This document shows positions 1-5,250 of a stretch of DNA of 5,708 nt, one piece after another. Where the stretch lies: the NCBI GenBank assembly GCA_003451935.1, contig DMJA01000168.1, positions 1-5,708 of the forward strand. Direction: 5' to 3'. The first letter of the stretch is position 1. Each line of letters starts with the position of its first letter. Position numbers and translations under genes: made by a program. Source of the DNA: Verrucomicrobiota bacterium (lineage in GTDB: Bacteria; Verrucomicrobiota; Kiritimatiellia; CAIQIC01; Lenti-01). Under the pieces are notes generated by a model. It saw only the letters and a list, made by a program, of their open reading frames with translations. It was not told the origin of the DNA and ran no database searches.

Positions 1-810
1 CGCCAGCGCCCCCATCCGCTCGGCACGCGCCTCCCCGCCGCGCCCGGCCTCCTTCTCCAGCATCTGCGCATCGAGGCGCAGGCTCGACATCGGATTGCGG
101 AAATCGTGCACGATGCCGTTCGCCAGCACGCCGGAAAACGCCAGATGCTCCTCGCGGCGGCGATCGCGCTCGCGGCGCTCCTCGCGCCGCGCCATCCACG
201 CCACCAGCGCCAGGCAGACCGCAAAGCAGGCCGCGATGGTCGCCAGGCTCAGGCGGTACAGGGAATCGATCGCGCTCCTCGCGGGCCATTCCTCGCGCTC
301 CACTGCGCGGCGGCGCAGCCCCAGCTCCAGCGCCACCGATTCCGTCCGCGGATTCGTCACCGCCACCAAAAAGGTCACCACCGGAATCTGCCCCTCCCCC
401 GCCGACAGCCGCTGGCGGCCGATCGTCACCGGCCCCTCGAAATGGAAATCGCCGGCATCCGCCACCGCCCCGACTTCATCCGCGTGTTCCTGGAACAGCG
501 TCACGCCGCCGCGCCGGACCGCCACGAATTCCAGATCGCCCTCCACTTCGCGCAGCGACCGCAGCAACCCCGAGAATTCGCGCCAGGCGTTCGCATCCCC
601 GCCCTCGGCCGCGGCGGCCGCCCGCAGCGCCAGGCTCATCGCCAGCCACTGGCCGCGGTCGGCCACCGCCTGGGCCGCGGCCTGGTGCGCCGCCCGGCTG
701 TGCCAGCGCCGCAGCACGAACAGGCCGCCCGCCGCCAAGAGGGCGATCAACGCCACCCACGCCGCCGCCGACCAGGCAAAGGAAATCCGCCGATGTCCAG
801 GTTGCACCAT
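1..810 (-). CDS. Membrane sensor histidine kinase, N-terminal part (C-terminus outside window)
   Basis: This reading frame is open from an ATG at 810 to the window edge, giving 270 residues and no stop. Residues about 13-33 form a hydrophobic segment (AAWVALIALLAAGGLFVL). Next comes an extracytoplasmic region of about 150 residues, then a second membrane segment at about 187-208 (SLATIAACFAVCLALVAWMA). An Arg/Glu-rich linker (ARREERRERDRRREEH) follows, and then a DHp H-box, HDFRNPMSSLRLDAQML, with the probable phospho-accepting His at residue 235. This is the classic two-TM sensor kinase layout: an external signal drives autophosphorylation and transfer to a response regulator. The ATP-binding domain and any partner regulator lie beyond the window. 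No sensor family is recognised for residues 35-184. The start is supported by its position just before TM1 and by a TAGAAT box 8 nt upstream; no Shine-Dalgarno is visible. It is divergent from def with an 83-nt gap. The kinase call rests on the H-box and topology, since the catalytic domain is not visible. Confidence 0.85.
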   Translation of the reverse strand, partial: MVQPGHRRISFAWSAAAWVALIALLAAGGLFVLRRWHSRAAHQAAAQAVADRGQWLAMSLALRAAAAAEGGDANAWREFSGLLRSLREVEGDLEFVAVRRGGVTLFQEHADEVGAVADAGDFHFEGPVTIGRQRLSAGEGQIPVVTFLVAVTNPRTESVALELGLRRRAVEREEWPARSAIDSLYRLSLATIAACFAVCLALVAWMARREERRERDRRREEHLAFSGVLANGIVHDFRNPMSSLRLDAQMLEKEAGRGGEARAERMGALA

Positions 811-818
811 GTCGCCGC

Positions 819-846
819 ATTCTATCCCGCCGGCCCTTTCCCGCAA
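819..846 (-). promoter_or_regulatory. Putative sigma70-type promoter of the histidine kinase
   Basis: On the minus strand, TTGCGG (846-841) and TAGAAT (824-819) are separated by 16 nt. The -10 box matches TATAAT at five of six positions. It lies only 8 nt from the ATG at 810, so transcription would start at or next to the start codon. This agrees with the lack of a Shine-Dalgarno sequence. Found by eye only. Confidence 0.35.
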
Positions 847-856
847 GTTTTTACGG

Positions 857-884
857 TTGTTTTCCGCTTTTCGTGCGGTATCTT
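857..884 (+). promoter_or_regulatory. Putative promoter of def
   Basis: TTGTTT (857-862) and TATCTT (879-884) are 16 nt apart in a locally AT-rich stretch within GC-rich DNA. The -10-like box ends 9 nt before the def ATG at 894, so the leader would be about 3 nt or absent. No purine-rich ribosome site precedes the ATG (the preceding bases are TCTTTTGCCCGTC). The -35 match is weak. It lies close behind the divergent kinase promoter. Confidence 0.3.
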
Positions 885-893
885 TTGCCCGTC

Positions 894-1463
894 ATGAGCA
901 AAGTGCTTCCCATCCGAACCTATGGCGACCCGGTCCTGCGGGAACCGGCCCGCCCCGTGGCGGCCATCACGCCGGAAATCCAGGCCTTTATCGACGACCT
1001 GTTTGCGACCATGCGCGCCTCGCAGGGCGTCGGCCTCGCCGCCCAGCAGGTGGGCCGCACCGAATCCGTCTGCGTCATCGAGCTCCCCGAGTCCTACGAT
1101 GTGGAAGACGAGAAGGGCCCCCGCCTGAATCCCGACGTGCCGCTCAAGCTCGCCCTCGTCAATCCGAAGATCGTGGAAGAATCCGACGACACCTGCAGCA
1201 TGGAGGAGGGGTGCCTCAGCTTTCCCGACATCCGCGGAAACGTCGAGCGCCCCTGGAGCGTCGTCATCGAGCACCTCGGACTCGATGGCCAGCCCAAGCG
1301 AACCCGGCTGAACGGGTTCTTCGCCCGGGCCGCCCAGCACGAACTGGACCACCTGGCCGGAAAGCTGTTCACCGACCGCTTCACATACGTCAAGAAGCTC
1401 GCCATGCGCACCAAGCTCAAACATCTCCAGGCCGAGACGCTGGAAAAAATGCACGCCTCCTGA
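894..1463 (+). CDS. def: Peptide deformylase
   Basis: The product (189 aa) removes the N-terminal formyl group from nascent proteins at the ribosome exit, before methionine aminopeptidase acts. All three family motifs are present: motif 1 GVGLAAQQ (residues 45-52), motif 2 EGCLS (105-109, metal ligand Cys107) and motif 3 QHELDHLAG (148-156, metal ligands His149 and His153, catalytic Glu150). The N-terminus IRTYGDPVLREPARPV is also typical. The loop between the strand after motif 1 and the LVNP segment is longer than in E. coli Def by roughly 17 residues (about 66-85, YDVEDEKGPRLNPDVPLKL). The ATG at 894 gives a canonical N-terminus; an in-frame GTG at 873 would add seven residues with no support. 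The C-terminal tail (KHLQAETLEKMHAS) is a short charged helix. A nitroreductase gene follows after 13 nt. The usual neighbour fmt is not seen in this window. Confidence 0.97.
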   Translation: MSKVLPIRTYGDPVLREPARPVAAITPEIQAFIDDLFATMRASQGVGLAAQQVGRTESVCVIELPESYDVEDEKGPRLNPDVPLKLALVNPKIVEESDDTCSMEEGCLSFPDIRGNVERPWSVVIEHLGLDGQPKRTRLNGFFARAAQHELDHLAGKLFTDRFTYVKKLAMRTKLKHLQAETLEKMHAS

Positions 1464-1476
1464 TTCCGGAAGTTCC

Positions 1477-1995
1477 ATGAATCCCGCCCTGGCCCCGATC
1501 TTCGCCCGACGCAGTGTTCGCCGCTTCCAAGACAAGCCCGTCCCGGAGGCCGTCCTCCAGGACGTGCTCGAAGCCGCGATGGCCGCCCCGTCCGCCAACG
1601 CGAAGGACCCGTGGGAAATCATGGTTGTCCAGAAGCCCGATGTCCTGGCGAAAATCGCCGACGGCCTGCCCTACGGCAAGATGCTCGCCAGCGCCCCTGT
1701 CGGATTTGTCGTTTGCGGCGATCTGCAGCGTGTCAACGGGCAGCACCTGTCCTATCTGCTGCAGGACGCCTCCGCCTGCATCGAAAACCTGCTGCTCGCC
1801 CTTTCGATGCTGGGTTTCGGCGGCGTCTGGCTGGGCGTGCATCCGCGCGAAGACCGCATCGCCCACTTGCGCGGCCTCTTTCATCTGCCCGGGCACATCC
1901 TCCCCATCGGCGTCATCGCCGCCGGATATCCCGCTGAAACCCACGCCCCCCGCACCCGTTTCGCCGCCGCCCGCGTCCACCGCGAACAGTGGTGA
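1477..1995 (+). CDS. Nitroreductase-family FMN oxidoreductase
   Basis: The product (172 aa) is a small member of the nitroreductase-like fold family: homodimeric FMN enzymes using NAD(P)H to reduce nitro compounds, quinones, flavins or other substrates. Visible hallmarks are the N-terminal phosphate-binding ARRSVRRF (10-17), the segment AAPSANAKDPWEIMVV (36-51), helix QDASACIENLLLAL (96-109), GFGGVWLGV (113-121) and the late GVIAAGYPAE (145-154), all in the expected order. The length fits the short, roughly 170-residue subgroup, so it appears complete. The physiological substrate cannot be read from sequence. The ATG at 1477 lies 13 nt after the def stop, with a weak GGAAG (1468-1472) 4 nt upstream. 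Co-transcription with def is therefore likely. The stop lies 3 nt from the 3' end of the convergent gene, leaving no room for a terminator between them. Confidence 0.92.
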   Translation: MNPALAPIFARRSVRRFQDKPVPEAVLQDVLEAAMAAPSANAKDPWEIMVVQKPDVLAKIADGLPYGKMLASAPVGFVVCGDLQRVNGQHLSYLLQDASACIENLLLALSMLGFGGVWLGVHPREDRIAHLRGLFHLPGHILPIGVIAAGYPAETHAPRTRFAAARVHREQW

Positions 1996-1998
1996 GGG

Positions 1999-2358
1999 TC
2001 AGAATCCCCGCTGAATCGAAAACGTCGCGCGCGGATCCTCGCCACTGGCGGGCGTTTCATATCCCACCCAAAGCCCCTCGATGGGCAGGCGGATTTCCAC
2101 GCCGCGCAGGCTGCTGTCCATGCTCATGGGCGACAGCACATCCGCCATCATCGGCCGATCCACCTTCAACCGGAAATCCGGCACGTTGTCCGGCAACAGC
2201 CACGGCAGGCGCATCCGGTCCATCGTCGAACGCAGCAGCGGCGACCCCAGCGTCAGCAGCGGGGAGGAACCGTCGGCCGGCACCGGCTCCTGCGCCGCCG
2301 CGCCGGCCGCCGCCGCCAGCACCGCCGCCAGCGCCTTGGATTTCCAGCTCCGATTCAC
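1999..2358 (-). CDS. Small exported protein of unknown function
   Basis: This gene encodes 119 aa and begins with GTG at 2358. The first 22 residues form a Sec-type signal peptide: basic MNRSWKSK, then hydrophobic ALAAVLAAAAGAAA, with probable cleavage before Gln23. The mature part is about 97 residues, rich in Pro, Leu and Met (PLLTLGSPLLRSTMDRMRLP, then VDRPMMADVLSPMSMDSSLR), with no cysteine, lipobox or recognised domain. It ends in short possible beta-strands (GVEIRLPIEGLWVGYET, then ATFSIQRGF). The GTG start is supported by AGGA (2369-2366) 7 nt upstream. Codon use matches the other minus-strand genes (GCG, CTG, CCG, GTG), which argues for a real gene. It faces the nitroreductase tail to tail. 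I do not recognise the family. A periplasmic or outer-membrane-associated location is inferred from the signal peptide only. Confidence 0.7.
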   Translation of the reverse strand: MNRSWKSKALAAVLAAAAGAAAQEPVPADGSSPLLTLGSPLLRSTMDRMRLPWLLPDNVPDFRLKVDRPMMADVLSPMSMDSSLRGVEIRLPIEGLWVGYETPASGEDPRATFSIQRGF

Positions 2359-2365
2359 AGGCGCA

Positions 2366-2369
2366 TCCT
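2366..2369 (-). promoter_or_regulatory. Ribosome binding site deciding a GTG start
   Basis: AGGA on the minus strand lies 7 nt before the GTG at 2358. It supports that codon over ATG positions nearby: the ATG overlapping this site (first base 2366) is in another frame and stops after three codons. The same bases form TAGGAT (2370-2365), which could instead be a -10 box for a leaderless transcript. The two readings cannot be separated here. Confidence 0.45.
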
Positions 2370-2472
2370 ACCCCGCGCCCCGGCGTTGCGCCATGCCAAA
2401 GCCCGCGCATTCCTCCGGGGCCCGCCCATGGATTTCGAATTCATCGGGAATGTTCAGGCTCCAAGCCCACAT
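2368..2472 (-). CDS. Doubtful 34-codon ORF upstream of the exported protein gene
   Basis: From an ATG at 2472 this frame gives 34 residues (MWAWSLNIPDEFEIHGRA, then PEECAGFGMAQRRGAG). It ends in a TAG whose bases overlap the AGGA ribosome site of the GTG-initiated gene downstream. That geometry would suit translational coupling or a leader peptide. The composition is balanced and less Arg/Pro-heavy than the usual out-of-frame noise in this DNA. However, no good ribosome site precedes the ATG and no family is recognised. It may equally be chance or a decayed fragment. Confidence 0.2.
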   Translation of the reverse strand: MWAWSLNIPDEFEIHGRAPEECAGFGMAQRRGAG

Positions 2473-2486
2473 CCCGGTCCATTTGT

Positions 2487-2564
2487 CTCGCCAAGGACGC
2501 GAAGATCGCAGAGAAGCTTATGCGATGCCCGAAGCCTCTTGACGAACTTGGCGCTCTTTGCGAG
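2487..2564 (+). repeat. Imperfect inverted repeat, REP-like intergenic element
   Basis: The left arm CTCGCCAAGGACGCGAAG (2487-2504) and right arm CTTGGCGCTCTTTGCGAG (2547-2564) are reverse complements at 14 of 18 positions, with a 42-nt centre. The left arm runs on into a related unit (GAAGATCGCAGAGAAG, 2501-2516). The element lies in the 371-nt gap between the minus-strand exported protein gene and pgm. It could fold as a long stem-loop in RNA or be one copy of a dispersed repeat; other genome copies would be needed to tell. Elsewhere in this gap I see only the doubtful ORF at 2368-2472 and the pgm promoter and RBS. Confidence 0.55.
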
Positions 2565-2662
2565 AGGAATTCTTCGGCTCGGATGCCCGATCTCGCCAGG
2601 TCAACGCCCCGGCCGACATAGACGGTTCAGACAGGAACTTCTCGGATAAAATTGGATTTCGC

Positions 2663-2691
2663 TTTTCCCCCGCCGCCGCCCCCGCTACAGT
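2663..2691 (+). promoter_or_regulatory. Putative promoter of pgm
   Basis: A TACAGT box (2686-2691) sits 17 nt after TTTTCC (2663-2668). The -10-like box is preceded by CCGC, as is the TATCCT box at 5239 upstream of the last gene, which also has a TTTTCT 17 nt before it. The predicted start near 2698 would give a leader of about 32 nt carrying the ribosome site. The -35 does not resemble TTGACA, so this is a weak call. Confidence 0.3.
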
Positions 2692-2714
2692 CTGGCCGAC
2701 TTCATCAAACAGGC

Positions 2715-2720
2715 AGGAGA
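2715..2720 (+). promoter_or_regulatory. Shine-Dalgarno site of pgm
   Basis: AGGAGA lies 9 nt before the ATG at 2730. It is the clearest ribosome site in the window. It fixes the pgm start and rules out the upstream in-frame TTG at 2652, whose extension would begin with a Pro-rich run unlike the family. Confidence 0.8.
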
Positions 2721-2729
2721 CCGAACATC

Positions 2730-4052
2730 ATGGCAGGCATTTTCAAGGCATATGACATCCGCGGCATCTACGGCGAAACCCTCACCGACGACGTGGCATT
2801 CAAAATCGGGCGCGCCATCTTCGCTTTTCTCGGATGCAAAAAGGTTGTCGTCGGCCGCGACATGCGCCCCCACTCCAAGCCGCTGTTCGACGCCCTCGCC
2901 CGCGGGCTCACCCTCCAGGGCGCGGAGGTCGTCGATCTCGGCCTCTGCTCCACCCCCATGTCCTACTACGCCAACAAGCTCCTCGGCGCCGACGCCTCCG
3001 TCATGATCACCGCCTCCCACAATCCCGGCCCGTGGAACGGGTTCAAAATCTGCCGCGCCAACGCCATTCCCCTCTCCGGCGCCACCGGCATCCTCGACAT
3101 CGAGCGCATCGTCCAGGAAGAGGACTTCGCCCCGGTCGCCCCCGCCAAGGGCCGCATCGCCGCCTACGATATCATTCCGGCCTATGTGGAGCACTTCCGC
3201 GCCTTCGCCGACATCCGCCGTCCCCTGAATGTCCTCGTGGACTACGCCAACGCCATGGGCATCCTCGAAGCCAAGGTCTTCGAGGGCCTGTTCAACATCA
3301 CGCCGCTCTTCGACACCCTCGACGGCACCTTCCCCAACCACGAGGCCAACCCCCTCGACACCCACACCCTTGCCGCCGCGCAGAAGGCCGTCCGCGCCGG
3401 AAAATACGATTTCGCCGCCTGCTTCGACGGCGACGCCGACCGCGTCGGCTTCCTTGATGAAAAAGGCGACATCATCCCCATGGACATGATCACCGCCCTC
3501 ATCGCCAAGACGATGCTGGAGAAGAACCCCGGCGCCAACATCTTCTACGATCTGCGCTCCTCCTGGTCCGTCAAGGAAGTCATCCTCGAAAGCGGCGGCA
3601 TCCCCAACCAGAGCCGCGTCGGCCACGCCTTCATCAAGTCCCAGATGCGCGAGAAGGACGCCCTCTTCGCCGGCGAACTTTCCGGCCACTATTACTTCAA
3701 GGAAAACTCCTTCGCCGAATCCTCCGCCCTCGCCGTCCTGTTCATCGCCAACCTCGTCTCGCAGTCGGACCAGCCCCTCTCGCAGCTCATCGCCCCCATC
3801 CAGCGCTACTTCGCCAGCGGCGAAATCAATTCCACCGTCGCCGACGCCCCGGCCGTCCTCCACAAGCTCCGCGCGAAATACGCCGATGCCGCCATCCTCG
3901 AGCTCGACGGCCTCAGCTTCGAATATCCCACCTGGTGGTTCAACGTCCGCTCCTCCAACACCGAACCCCTCGTCCGCCTCAACCTCGAGGCCAAGACGAA
4001 GAAGGAAATGGAAGCCAAGCGCGACGAAGTCCTCGCGTTGATTCGCGGCTGA
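2730..4052 (+). CDS. Phosphomannomutase/phosphoglucomutase
   Basis: The product (440 aa) is a cytoplasmic alpha-D-phosphohexomutase of the ManB/AlgC type, interconverting hexose 6- and 1-phosphates (mannose and/or glucose) through a bisphosphate intermediate. It feeds sugar nucleotide and envelope polysaccharide synthesis. All four domain signatures are present in order: the N-terminal FKAYDIRG (5-12); active-site TASHNP (94-99) with phosphoserine Ser96; metal-binding DGDADR (233-238); the sugar-binding loop GELSGHYYF (315-323), where GEMSGHxxF is usual; and the phosphate-binding RSSNTEPLVRL (407-417). The length matches the bacterial PMM/PGM group (about 450 aa). The GELSGH loop fits bifunctional PMM/PGM enzymes, but mannose and glucose preference cannot be settled from sequence. 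The gene appears intact and probably monocistronic: 371 nt of intergenic DNA precede it and a convergent gene follows. Codons end strongly in C. Confidence 0.95.
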   Translation: MAGIFKAYDIRGIYGETLTDDVAFKIGRAIFAFLGCKKVVVGRDMRPHSKPLFDALARGLTLQGAEVVDLGLCSTPMSYYANKLLGADASVMITASHNPGPWNGFKICRANAIPLSGATGILDIERIVQEEDFAPVAPAKGRIAAYDIIPAYVEHFRAFADIRRPLNVLVDYANAMGILEAKVFEGLFNITPLFDTLDGTFPNHEANPLDTHTLAAAQKAVRAGKYDFAACFDGDADRVGFLDEKGDIIPMDMITALIAKTMLEKNPGANIFYDLRSSWSVKEVILESGGIPNQSRVGHAFIKSQMREKDALFAGELSGHYYFKENSFAESSALAVLFIANLVSQSDQPLSQLIAPIQRYFASGEINSTVADAPAVLHKLRAKYADAAILELDGLSFEYPTWWFNVRSSNTEPLVRLNLEAKTKKEMEAKRDEVLALIRG

Positions 4053-4069
4053 CGCTGCGGATCAGGCGG

Positions 4070-4093
4070 TTAGGCTGTAGTCTTTTAGGCTGT
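4070..4093 (+). repeat. Tandem pair of TTAGGCTGT, 15-nt period
   Basis: TTAGGCTGT occurs at 4070-4078 and again at 4085-4093, separated by AGTCTT. It starts 18 nt after the pgm stop and introduces the structured intergenic stretch. It could be the decayed end of a short tandem array. No function is evident. Confidence 0.5.
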
Positions 4094-4115
4094 CGGTGGG
4101 GCGAATCCTCCGGAT

Positions 4116-4129
4116 GAGCCGGGCGGCTC
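4116..4129. repeat. Small hairpin after pgm
   Basis: GAGCC and GGCTC form a perfect 5-bp stem around a GGGC loop. The next bases carry GGCTCG again (4134-4142 region, in TCGGCTCG), so a short imperfect repeat is also present. It is not followed by a T-run, so there is no clear intrinsic terminator. Confidence 0.35.
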
Positions 4130-4161
4130 GGCTGTCGGCTCGACCGTGAGTGACCGTTTGC

Positions 4162-4233
4162 GGGGCGGGCCGCCCCACGACCTTGCGTCGTGGGAGGCAA
4201 ACGTTGGCTCCCCCGCCACACAAGGTGGCGGGG
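4162..4233. repeat. Cluster of adjoining palindromes between convergent pgm and murB
   Basis: Four stem-loops lie end to end: GGGGCG/CGCCCC (4162-4167 with 4171-4176, 3-nt loop); CCCACGAC/GTCGTGGG (4174-4181 with 4187-4194, loop CTTGC); a 9-position stem with one G-G mismatch from 4192 to 4212 (loop ACG); and CCCCGCCAC/GTGGCGGGG (4211-4219 with 4225-4233, loop ACAAG). Neighbouring stems share two or three bases, so adjacent hairpins compete at their bases. The two perfect long stems both have 5-nt loops. The place between two converging genes suggests a bidirectional transcript end or a dispersed palindromic element. There is no U-tract on either strand. The rest of 4053-4282 shows only the 9-nt repeat and a small hairpin. 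Confidence 0.65.
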
Positions 4234-4282
4234 CCTGCCCGAACCATCACCGCAACCCACATATGCAAGACTCAATAACTGC

Positions 4283-5163
4283 CTAAACTTGCCCCCAGAA
4301 CCGGACCTCCGGTTCCAATTCAAAGCCGAACTTTTCCCTCACCGTAACCGCCATCCGCGCCGTCAGCCTCGCCACGTCCCGCGCCGTCGCCCCTGGCCCC
4401 GCGATCACGATGTTCGCATGCTTCTCGAAAACATAGGCCCCGCCTTCGCGCATCGCCTTCGCCCCGGCCTGCTCCAGATATTTTCCCGCCGCGCGCCGGT
4501 GCCCCCCCGCAGTCTCCGGCGGCAGGTTCTTGAAGAAACTGCCCGCCGTCGGCAACACCCGCCAATCCGGATGCTTCTCCCGCCGCTTCGCCAGAATTTC
4601 CTCACGCTCCGCCACAAGCTTTGCCCGGTCGCCCGCCGTCGCGCGGAACCACGCCCGCACCACCACGTCGCCCGTCTGCGGCAAGGACGAACCACGATAC
4701 CCAAAGTCCAACTCGGCGCGGGAAATCGATTTTTTCTCCCCGGCCCGCGTCAGAACTTCCACCCGGTCCAGCACGTCGCCCAGCGCCGAGCCAAACGCCC
4801 CCGCGTTGCCGCAAATCCCCCCTCCCACCGTGCCCGGAATCCCCGACGCGAAACCCAGCCCGGCCAACCCCTCGTCCGCCGCGAACCGCGACAACTCATC
4901 CAACGCCGTTCCCGCCGACACGCCAATCGTTCCGTCTTCCCGACGGCAATCCGGCAGATTCGACGAAATCCGCAGCACCGCCTCTGGAATTCCCGCATCC
5001 GCCACCAGCAAGTTCGCCCCCCGCCCATCACCCGCCACGGCACGCCCGCTGCGTTCCAGCCGCGGAGGATCTCCACCGCCGCCACCGCATCGGCGGCCGT
5101 TACCAGTTCACGGCACGCCCCGCCCAACCGGAACGTCGTAAAATCTGTCAGCCATTCCTTCAT
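4283..5163 (-). CDS. murB: UDP-N-acetylenolpyruvoylglucosamine reductase, frame broken by an apparent 1-nt deletion
   Basis: MurB is the cytoplasmic FAD enzyme that reduces UDP-GlcNAc-enolpyruvate with NADPH to UDP-MurNAc, the second committed step of peptidoglycan synthesis. The N-terminus (MKEWLTDFTTFRLGGAC, from ATG 5163) and the rest lie in two frames that meet at a G6 run (C6 at 5017-5022 on plus). Adding one G restores GGGANLLV, the expected FAD-binding loop, and gives 293 residues. In corrected numbering: GFASGIPGTVGGGICGNAGA (104-123), FGYRGS (154-159), GSFFKN with catalytic Ser209, EKHANIVIAGPGATARDV (247-264), and a late EPEVRFWG with probable catalytic Glu286. The size suggests a type II MurB without the tyrosine loop. 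Because murB is normally essential and all other motifs are intact, a consensus error or very recent mutation is likeliest. A -1 slip on the G run would also restore the frame. It stands alone here, without mur/fts neighbours. Confidence 0.92.
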
Positions 5164-5175
5164 CGGTTGTATCCC

Positions 5176-5205
5176 ATCCTACGCCACCTCCAGATGAGCG
5201 CACAA
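5176..5205 (-). promoter_or_regulatory. Putative promoter of murB
   Basis: On the minus strand, TTGTGC (5205-5200) and TAGGAT (5181-5176) are 18 nt apart. The -10-like box ends 12 nt before the ATG at 5163, predicting a leader of about 5 nt. The AGGA inside it lies 13 nt from the ATG, too far for a normal ribosome site. The 87-nt gap is shared with the divergent gene at 5251. Confidence 0.3.
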
Positions 5206-5215
5206 TGGGAAACCC

Positions 5216-5244
5216 TTTTCTTTCCGTCCGCCTCCCGCTATCCT
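5216..5244 (+). promoter_or_regulatory. Putative promoter giving a leaderless start
   Basis: TTTTCT (5216-5221) and TATCCT (5239-5244) are 17 nt apart. The -10-like box ends 6 nt before the ATG at 5251, so a start 7 nt downstream would fall on the A of the ATG. The intervening bases, GCCGCC, contain no ribosome site. The -10 is good (TATnnT) and the -35 poor. Confidence 0.35.
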
Positions 5245-5250
5245 GCCGCC

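Noticed and set aside
873..893. GTG start for def at 873
   Set aside because: It would add seven residues (MRYLLPV) from the promoter-like AT-rich segment with no ribosome site.
95..1480. Long plus-strand open frame (461 codons) spanning the kinase and def
   Set aside because: It is Arg/Ser/Pro-rich, crosses two well-supported genes in the wrong frame or strand, and shows no domain.
822..1622. Minus-strand open frame of 266 codons opposite def
   Set aside because: It is antisense to def with no motif; def carries all three deformylase signatures.
2652..2729. N-terminal extension of pgm from a TTG at 2652
   Set aside because: It would add a Pro-rich leader (FAFPPPPPPLQSG) absent from the family; the ATG at 2730 has a strong AGGAGA and the canonical N-terminus.
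2685..3863. Long open minus-strand frame (392 codons) opposite pgm
   Set aside because: It is exactly antisense to an intact, motif-complete mutase. The product is dominated by Gly, Val, Glu, Asp and Ala, as expected when C-ending codons are read in reverse.
4162..4233. Intrinsic terminator for pgm or murB
   Set aside because: The stems are strong but no T-run follows on either strand, so only a structured element is claimed.
4162..4233. CRISPR array or tRNA in the structured stretch
   Set aside because: There are no regularly spaced identical repeats and no cloverleaf or TpsiC-arm consensus.
4283..5038. Short MurB starting at GTG 5038 as a stand-alone gene
   Set aside because: It would lack the conserved N-terminal FAD-binding strands, which are present just upstream in the other frame; a frameshift explains both halves better.
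4190..5197. Plus-strand open frame of 335 codons opposite murB
   Set aside because: It is antisense to murB, very rich in Arg and Pro, and begins inside the hairpin cluster.
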